From assembly GCA_902777855.1 (NCBI GenBank), contig CACYVN010000001.1, positions 1 to 64,000 of the forward strand: a stretch of 64,000 nucleotides of DNA, given 5' to 3'. Shown piece by piece: positions 57,928-64,000 of this stretch (its first letter is position 1; every line of letters begins with the position of its first letter). Made by a program: the position numbers and the translations under genes. The notes below the pieces were generated by a model, which saw only the letters and a program-made list of their open reading frames with translations, had not been told where the DNA came from and ran no database searches. This stretch comes from an uncultured bacterium (GTDB lineage Bacteria > Cyanobacteriota > Vampirovibrionia > Gastranaerophilales > Gastranaerophilaceae).

Positions 57928-60174
57928 TTGAAAAAATATTTAATTTTAATAATTTCATTTATGTTTTTAGGAATCACATCCGTCAGGGCAAATGACGGAA
58001 TCGATACATCTGTAAAAGAATTTGAAGATGTCATTTTCCAATCTTCAGTTTCTGAATTATCAAATATTGAAGAAAACAGAGACACTTTTGATTCTATACA
58101 CGCTGATTTCAGTGGAACCCCATACAATATTTCAGATACAGACCCGAATCGCATGCCGTTTTTTAAACAAATTAGATTGCGAAGTACTTATAAATACCGG
58201 GAAATTACTTCTAATGATAAAAAACAACCTTCAAATTCAAAATTTCTTTTCTGGAAAAAGAGTGGTTCTGACCTTATTCCTGTAACAGAAGAAACGGATT
58301 TGGAAAAACCTGACAGCGCATTATTAAATACTATTGATAATATTGCAAATATTGAGACCTCGGATGTTTCATTGGAAGCCGGAATTAACGAAGAAGAAGT
58401 TGAAAAGCAATTAATGCTTGATGCTGCTAACATAAACTATGACAATACTACAGGGCAAATGGTTGCAACAGGCAGACCGATATTATTTTTACCTCCTCAG
58501 GAAGTTAAAGTCATTGCAGATAAAATGACTTACGATGATCAGGGTAATATTTTAAATGCGGAAGGAAATGTTGTTGTAATAAAAGCAGGGAAAGAAACTC
58601 GCTGCGATTATCTTGTAGTAAATATGAACGAAGAAACAATTGATGCAGATAATATCTTTGCAGAATTTCCAAAACTGAATATTACAGCAGAACATGGAGT
58701 TCAGCAGGACGGACTTCTCATATTTAACAAAGGGACTATGTTTTCGGATAATGAAGCTATTTACCGCTTAAGAACTCAGATGGTCGGGCCGAAAATATCA
58801 GATATGATTATTGAGGAAGATGAACGTGCCCTTTTCTTTGGGAAACCCGAACATTCCGTTGATATTGCAGTTTCAAAGTTAGAAATAGATGCAAAGAAAA
58901 ATCATGATGTTATAAAAGCAAAAGGAATAAAAATTGGTTCAAATGGTAAATATTTCTTCAAATGGCCATCTCTGACAATGTATACAAATAAAGAACGAGA
59001 TTACTTTGAGGGTAATTATCCGGAATTTGGTTCACACAGAAAATTAGGTATGTTTATCGGTCCCGGACTTGCATTTAGCGGACCATTTGGTTCTGTTATG
59101 AAAGTTATACCGATGGCAACCTACAAAAACGGTTTTGGAATCGGCGGCATGGTTAAATATGTTAATAAATTTAACCGTACCGAATTTGGATATTCTACAA
59201 GAAAAAGTGCTTTTGTATTAAGAGGACGCCAACAATTAGACGATGACTTATATATACATTACGGCTACAACAATTATGTTGACGAATGGTTTTTAGGAGC
59301 CAGAATGCCTAAATATATCGCAGAAATCGTTTATAATAAGGGGTTCATGCACAAAGGTTTTCTTGGCGGAAACAGGGATATGACATTTTCTCACAGAGCA
59401 AGCTTTGGTTTTGCAAAGGATGACGACGAAAATACAAACGGTGAACATTATAAAAATAATTCAAACTTCTCCACAACCAGAACAAAATACATGGCTCAAA
59501 TCTATCAGACATTATACAGTTACTCCGATATTGATAAACGTTTGGCTGTAAGAGCAGGTCTTACAATGCAAGGTTCAGCCGCATTGTACGGGAACGGGGA
59601 TACTCAGTTTATAGGAAGAGCCGGTCCTAATGTACGTATTCAGTATAAAAACTGGATTCAGAATGCGACATATTTTATAGCAGGATACCAAGACGGCACA
59701 CCTATGCCTCACTTTGATGCATACAGATACGGTTCAAGCAGTTTCAGTTTATCTGAAGCATTAAGAATAAACAAATATATTACCGTGGCATGGCAAACAT
59801 ACATCAACTTGTCTCATGATTCTCCAAATAAAAAAACATTCCAGGAAAATGCATTCCTCGTTTCTCTCGGACCTGATGATTTTAAAATTGTATTAGGATA
59901 TGATTTTATAAGAGAAAGAACATATTTTGGGGTTGATATAGCATTCAATCCAAAAGGAACAACTATTAAATATGACAAAATGATAATAAAAAATCCGGAA
60001 AGACTCGGCAAAGATGCTCAGGACGAAAAAAACATTGCATATATCCAACCTAAAGAACAAGAGGATGATAATAAAGGATTTTTGAATTTCAAAAAGTCAA
60101 CTTCAGATAACAAAGTTTTGCAATATGCAGAAGTTATAGAATTGGAAGATCCTGATAAAGAAAGGATTGATTAG
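57928..60174 (+). CDS. lptD: LPS-assembly protein LptD / OstA-like
   Basis: 748 residues from a TTG start with aaggatcgg before it. Signal segment at about 3-21. An OstA/LptA-like beta region at about 170-250 (IADKMTYDDQGNILNAEGNV), then an outer-membrane barrel rich in alternating aromatic residues (FLGARMPKYIAEIVYNKGF). It inserts LPS in the outer membrane. The barrel is divergent, so LptD is the best but not certain call. Followed at once by lpx genes. Confidence 0.8.
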   Translation: MKKYLILIISFMFLGITSVRANDGIDTSVKEFEDVIFQSSVSELSNIEENRDTFDSIHADFSGTPYNISDTDPNRMPFFKQIRLRSTYKYREITSNDKKQPSNSKFLFWKKSGSDLIPVTEETDLEKPDSALLNTIDNIANIETSDVSLEAGINEEEVEKQLMLDAANINYDNTTGQMVATGRPILFLPPQEVKVIADKMTYDDQGNILNAEGNVVVIKAGKETRCDYLVVNMNEETIDADNIFAEFPKLNITAEHGVQQDGLLIFNKGTMFSDNEAIYRLRTQMVGPKISDMIIEEDERALFFGKPEHSVDIAVSKLEIDAKKNHDVIKAKGIKIGSNGKYFFKWPSLTMYTNKERDYFEGNYPEFGSHRKLGMFIGPGLAFSGPFGSVMKVIPMATYKNGFGIGGMVKYVNKFNRTEFGYSTRKSAFVLRGRQQLDDDLYIHYGYNNYVDEWFLGARMPKYIAEIVYNKGFMHKGFLGGNRDMTFSHRASFGFAKDDDENTNGEHYKNNSNFSTTRTKYMAQIYQTLYSYSDIDKRLAVRAGLTMQGSAALYGNGDTQFIGRAGPNVRIQYKNWIQNATYFIAGYQDGTPMPHFDAYRYGSSSFSLSEALRINKYITVAWQTYINLSHDSPNKKTFQENAFLVSLGPDDFKIVLGYDFIRERTYFGVDIAFNPKGTTIKYDKMIIKNPERLGKDAQDEKNIAYIQPKEQEDDNKGFLNFKKSTSDNKVLQYAEVIELEDPDKERID

Positions 60175-60794
60175 TGTTTGAATCCGTAAAAGATGAGATA
60201 ATTAAATTTGGGAAAATTGCAGGTGACAGAAACTTAACTCCAGGAATTTCAGGAAATATTTCTGTTCGATGCGGAGATAAAATCGTTATCACAACATCGG
60301 GTAGTGCAAGTTCATTTTTAGACTATGAGGATTTATGCGTCCTTGATTTTGACGGGAATCTTATTGAGGGAACAAAAAAGGCATCCAGCGAGAAATTCGT
60401 TCATATAGAATTTTATAAAAAGAGAGCTGATATTGGTGCAATTTGCCATTTTCACAGTCCGTATCTGACATCTTTTGCGGCATGCAATCAACCGCTGCAA
60501 GATAAAGTTTTACCTGAAATTGTTTTTATGTTTGGAGAAATTCCGGTTGCTCCTTATGCTATACCCGGCTCAAAATTGCTCGCAGACGAAACAGCAAAAT
60601 ATTTTGATAAATATACAGTAGTATTAATGCAAAATCATGGAGCTATAGCAGGAGGAAAAGATTTAAAAGAAGCCTACCTTAATATTGAATTGTGCGAAGC
60701 GTACGCTCAGACATTGGTACTTTCAAAAATTCTTGGAGGTGCTAAAATATTATCAGATAATCAGGTAAATGATATTTATGCACTAAAACATTAA
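60174..60794 (+). CDS. Class II aldolase/adducin family protein
   Basis: 206 residues from GTG. HFHSPYL and QNHGAI hold the zinc histidines, and FVHIEFYK the catalytic acid region. Members split or join sugar phosphates (fuculose-1-phosphate, ribulose-5-phosphate) or act in methionine salvage. It overlaps lptD by 1 base and precedes lpxI, so a role in sugar supply for the envelope is possible but unproven. Confidence 0.8.
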   Translation: MFESVKDEIIKFGKIAGDRNLTPGISGNISVRCGDKIVITTSGSASSFLDYEDLCVLDFDGNLIEGTKKASSEKFVHIEFYKKRADIGAICHFHSPYLTSFAACNQPLQDKVLPEIVFMFGEIPVAPYAIPGSKLLADETAKYFDKYTVVLMQNHGAIAGGKDLKEAYLNIELCEAYAQTLVLSKILGGAKILSDNQVNDIYALKH

Positions 60795-60819
60795 AATAAA
60801 TTATAAAGAGGAACAATAA

Positions 60820-61635
60820 GTGAGTATAACTTTAGAAAACAAGCAGGGATTAATAGCAGGTGACGGGATATTACCGATTAGAATGGCACAGCACGCAAAA
60901 GAAAACGGTTTTGATGTTATCTGTATTTCACTTGCTCAGGATAATTACAACGAATTAAAAAAATATTGTTCAAAAATATATTCCTGCCATCCCGGAGAAG
61001 TGGACAGAATAGAAAAACTTCTAAAAAATGAGGAGGTTAAACAATTAACATTTTTAGGTAAAGTTCATAAAAAAGTTCTTTTGCAATTAAACAAATTTGA
61101 TCAGAGAGCAATAGAATTTATCAAAGCCGCAGTCAGATTAAATGATGACCAGGTTATGCTTATGATAGTAGAAGAACTTCAGAAAATAGGAATAGAAGTT
61201 CTTGACCAGACAATTTTCATTAAAAATCTTATGATACCGGCAGGCGTTCTTGGAAAAGTTAAACCTACAAAAGAGCAAATGGACGATGTAAATTACGGAT
61301 TCTGGCTTGCAAAAGAAATGGGCAGACTTGATGTCGGGCAATCCGTTGTAATCAAAGACAAGATGATAATGGCAGTTGAAGCTTTGGAAGGAACAGATGC
61401 CTGTATAAAAAGAGGGGCAAAACTCGCAAAATCGGGGGCTGTTGTTGTTAAAGTTGCGAAGCCGAAACAGGACAAACGATTTGACATCCCGGCAATAGGT
61501 TTAAAAACTCTTAAAGGTATGCACAGGAAAAATGCTTCATTAATTGCAGTAGAAGCAAATGAGACAATTATTGTCGATCAGGAAAAAGTTATAGAGTACG
61601 CAGATAAGCACAATATTATAGTTATGGCGGTTTAA
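60820..61635 (+). CDS. lpxI: UDP-2,3-diacylglucosamine pyrophosphatase LpxI
   Basis: 271 residues from GTG with aaagagg before it. KQGLIAGDGILPIRMAQ at the start and VVKVAKPKQDKRFDIPAIG near 215 are LpxI motifs; EALEGTDACIKRGA is also typical. It makes lipid X in the lipid A pathway, in place of LpxH. The stop overlaps lpxB by 1 base. Confidence 0.93.
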   Translation: MSITLENKQGLIAGDGILPIRMAQHAKENGFDVICISLAQDNYNELKKYCSKIYSCHPGEVDRIEKLLKNEEVKQLTFLGKVHKKVLLQLNKFDQRAIEFIKAAVRLNDDQVMLMIVEELQKIGIEVLDQTIFIKNLMIPAGVLGKVKPTKEQMDDVNYGFWLAKEMGRLDVGQSVVIKDKMIMAVEALEGTDACIKRGAKLAKSGAVVVKVAKPKQDKRFDIPAIGLKTLKGMHRKNASLIAVEANETIIVDQEKVIEYADKHNIIVMAV

Positions 61636-62762
61636 TGAAAAAGAAAATTTTTATAATAACAGGTGAATACTCAGGCGAAATACACGCATCGAATGTAGTT
61701 AAAATGCTTCGTCAAATAAGTAAAGACTATATAATTGAAGGTATTGGCGGAGATAATTTACGCTCTCAGGGAGTAAAACTTTTTGAGCATATAAGGAATT
61801 TATCAGCCGTCGGGCTTTCACCTCAAATTATCTGGCATCATTATATTTTGGGTAAAAAACTTGTAAAATACCTTAAAGAAAGCTATAAACCAGATTTGGT
61901 ACTTCTTGTAGATTACGGAGGATTTAATCTCTCTATCGCAAAATATTTAAAAGAAGCAGGAATCAAGATTTTTTATTATATTCCTCCGCAGGTTTGGGCA
62001 AGCAGGCAATACAGAATCAAAAAAATTAAAAAATATATTGATAAGGTGCTTTGTATTTTCCCATTTGAAGAACCTTTATACAAAAGTTTCGGAATAGATG
62101 TTCACTATTGCGGGCATCCGCTCGTTTACGGACTAAACCCGCCGGCCTATAAAAAAGGATTTTATGAAAAATACAATCTTGATATGAACAAAAAACTTGT
62201 TTCGGTTTTTCCCGGGTCAAGAATTTTTGAACTTAAATATCTTATGAAAATATTTAAAAAATCAGTAGATATTTTACAAAAAAAACACCCCGATTTACAG
62301 TTTTGTATTTCTCAGGCTCCGAATATTTCGGATGCGGTGTTTGATAAATATTTGGGTGACAGTGATTTGAAAGTTATAAAAGGCGATAATCAGGCACTTT
62401 TAAGTGTTTCTGATGCGCTGATTTTAGCTTCCGGAACTGTTGCATTAGAAGCTTGCCTGTATAAAACCCCAATGGTTATTGCTTATAATGCCCCCAGATT
62501 TTTCTACTGGATTTATTTGCTTGTAAGATGTATTGATAAAGTTTCACTGCCAAATATTATTGCAAATAAGTTTATTTTACCCGAACTTATTGTAAAAGAT
62601 GCAAAACCTGAACTAATTGCACAAAAAATTGAAGATATCATGTATGACAGCACAAAAAGGCTGATTATGGTAAGCGAGTTAGCAAATGTCGGCAAATTAC
62701 TTTCCGACAAAAATTCAGCCTTAGAAGCTGCAAAAGTCATCGACAGAGAACTTTTACCTTAA
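61635..62762 (+). CDS. lpxB: Lipid-A-disaccharide synthase
   Basis: 375 residues. FIITGEYSGEIHASNVV, GIGGDNLRSQG, YYIPPQVWASRQ, HYCGHPL, VFPGSR and ASGTVALEACLYKTPMV are GT19 motifs in order. It joins lipid X to UDP-diacylglucosamine at the inner membrane. Translational coupling with lpxI, its supplier, is tight. A hairpin terminator follows. Confidence 0.95.
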   Translation: MKKKIFIITGEYSGEIHASNVVKMLRQISKDYIIEGIGGDNLRSQGVKLFEHIRNLSAVGLSPQIIWHHYILGKKLVKYLKESYKPDLVLLVDYGGFNLSIAKYLKEAGIKIFYYIPPQVWASRQYRIKKIKKYIDKVLCIFPFEEPLYKSFGIDVHYCGHPLVYGLNPPAYKKGFYEKYNLDMNKKLVSVFPGSRIFELKYLMKIFKKSVDILQKKHPDLQFCISQAPNISDAVFDKYLGDSDLKVIKGDNQALLSVSDALILASGTVALEACLYKTPMVIAYNAPRFFYWIYLLVRCIDKVSLPNIIANKFILPELIVKDAKPELIAQKIEDIMYDSTKRLIMVSELANVGKLLSDKNSALEAAKVIDRELLP

Positions 62763-62787
62763 TATAACTTCAATATTTTTTTGTTTT

Positions 62788-62807
62788 AAGCAAATAATTT
62801 ATTGCTT
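62788..62807 (+). terminator. Terminator after lpxB
   Basis: Stem aagcaa / ttgctt with an 8-base A+T loop and a tcgttttatt tail, 25 bases after lpxB. Confidence 0.6.
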
Positions 62808-62836
62808 TCGTTTTATTATAAATGAAGGCAAGTGTT

Positions 62837-64000
62837 ATGATAAACTCAATAAACGGTACAAATATACCAAAGATTAATCCCTTTGGTACAGTAACAGACC
62901 GCAATTCTATTGCGGATTACTGGCTTGGGGTGAATACGGAACCAAAATCCGCTAAACAAACAGATGCACTTGGCTCAATCTTGCCTGAAACAATTATTTT
63001 AAATCCGGAAGAAGCGAGAAAAACAAACAACCTTAAAATTATTGGTATATCTATTGCAAGTGCGACAATTCTTGCCGCAGCCGGAATATTCTTTGTTCTG
63101 CGGGGCGGCCCCAAAGGGATAGCAAAAGGTATTCAGACTCTGAGAGATTTTCTTGAAAGAAAAGTACAAAAATCCAAACTTTCCGGAGCAAAGGCCTCAG
63201 GATATGAATATTTACTTGGGAAAGCGGATTACTTACTTGTTAAAGCTCAGGCTGTAAACAATTTTACAACCATTAAAGATTTTGCCTTTAAAAAGCTAAT
63301 GTACGGCGGGACTTTAAACTGGAAATATACAAGAAAAATCCACAACGGTATAACAAATATGTTTGAAAAATTGGGTTTAAAAACAATTGCAAAATCATAT
63401 TCCAAAACTCTGACAAAATTCACTCAATTAAAAAACACTAACTCAAATATAATTTCGGAACTTGAAAAAAGTGGAGATTTATCAAAACAAATTACCATAA
63501 ACGGTACGACCTTGCCAAAACACGAATGGATAGCACTTGTCAAAAATAAGGGACTTGAAACTGACAATTTATTAAAAGAAAACTTCAGCGAAAGTGTAAG
63601 AAAATCGAGGTATTTGGAAATTAAAAAGTTTACCAAAGAACTTGAACAAAATTTTGAAGAAAAAGGTCCTTTATGGTTTTTATCCAAAGATACACTCAAA
63701 ATATTTGTTGCAGATGCAAAAATGCTTCCTAAGAAACTACACATTCAAAATCAAATTCAAAGCATAAAACAATCAATCTCATACACCTTAAAAGATTTGT
63801 ATACCGAAGCAGATTCGAAAATTATGAAAATTTCATCGGAACTCACTATCAGTGACAAATCTGCGCTGAAAAAATTAAACAAAGTAAGAGAAAATTTCAA
63901 ACAACTTGCTCAAAAAGGGGAATTAAACCGAAATGTAATGCTTGCTGATTTGTCAGGGTTAGAATCAGAAATCAGTCATACAGTTAAAACTAAATCAAAC
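62837..64000 (+). CDS. Large membrane-anchored protein of unknown function, truncated at window end
   Basis: 388 codons visible, no stop in the window. ATG 62837 has gaagg 10 bases before it. The N-terminal 75 residues are polar (MINSINGTNIPKINPFGTVT). One hydrophobic helix lies at about 77-96 (IIGISIASATILAAAGIFF). The rest is helical and Lys-rich. No family recognised. The start MINSINGTNI resembles the short N-terminal tags of other small proteins here. The C-terminus lies outside. Confidence 0.65.
   Translation, partial: MINSINGTNIPKINPFGTVTDRNSIADYWLGVNTEPKSAKQTDALGSILPETIILNPEEARKTNNLKIIGISIASATILAAAGIFFVLRGGPKGIAKGIQTLRDFLERKVQKSKLSGAKASGYEYLLGKADYLLVKAQAVNNFTTIKDFAFKKLMYGGTLNWKYTRKIHNGITNMFEKLGLKTIAKSYSKTLTKFTQLKNTNSNIISELEKSGDLSKQITINGTTLPKHEWIALVKNKGLETDNLLKENFSESVRKSRYLEIKKFTKELEQNFEEKGPLWFLSKDTLKIFVADAKMLPKKLHIQNQIQSIKQSISYTLKDLYTEADSKIMKISSELTISDKSALKKLNKVRENFKQLAQKGELNRNVMLADLSGLESEISHTVKTKSN

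Overview
The window reads as a chromosome segment of a low-GC, diderm, anaerobic bacterium. The best fit is the non-photosynthetic cyanobacterial sister lineage (Vampirovibrionia/Melainabacteria, probably gut Gastranaerophilales). This is inference from gene content. An LPS-type outer membrane is shown by kdsD, an msbA-like exporter, lptD, lpxI and lpxB. Cyanobacteria-like genes include a DUF1822-like protein beside a sigma factor, a SKI2-like helicase and a matrixin with an HExxHxxGxxGH site. Anaerobic life is suggested by a desulfoferrodoxin and an Fe-S type L-serine dehydratase. No rRNA operon, CRISPR array, transposase or complete prophage is visible.

Layout. 149-10137 (minus) is a tight five-gene operon: a giant acidic membrane protein with a DUF1822-like head, a sigma-70-like factor, a triple-zinc-ribbon ATPase, a CCHHH-bearing permease and a TPR glycosyltransferase. 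10306-16616 is accessory: a small membrane protein, an orphan phage tail-fibre gene with its assembly partner, a 58-codon gene, tRNA-Gly(UCC), a tandem 250-bp repeat, two hypothetical genes with duplicated promoters, and a HigBA-type toxin-antitoxin pair. 16617-19847 holds kdsD, msbA and HU. 19921-26109 (minus) holds two amino-acid permeases, glyQ and a GT8/GT2 pair. 26209-31746 holds an XRE regulator, a dNMP-kinase-like protein, a helicase, a regulator made of four GntR-type winged helices, and a Y-family polymerase. 31819-37905 is smc-scpA-scpB plus a TPR-matrixin protease. 37895-40433 contains a phosphodiester glycosidase, the SRP RNA, a 136-bp tandem repeat and desulfoferrodoxin. 40536-48470 (mostly minus) has a DtxR-type regulator and partner, bioD, a Xer recombinase, dgt, tatD, cysE, tyrS and yajQ. 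48589-64000 (plus) has small unknowns, a TIGR03960 radical-SAM protein, RNase E/G, a prepilin-like mini-protein, sdaAB-sdaAA and the envelope run M23 peptidase-lptD-aldolase-lpxI-lpxB, ending in a truncated membrane protein.

The most unusual items are the four-winged-helix regulator with a palindrome in its own promoter, the sigma/DUF1822-like/zinc-ribbon ATPase operon, the orphan tail-fibre module beside a tRNA, a repeat built of two related palindromes, a DtxR-like box lying exactly between -35 and -10 hexamers, and a toxin-antitoxin promoter that predicts a leaderless toxin mRNA.
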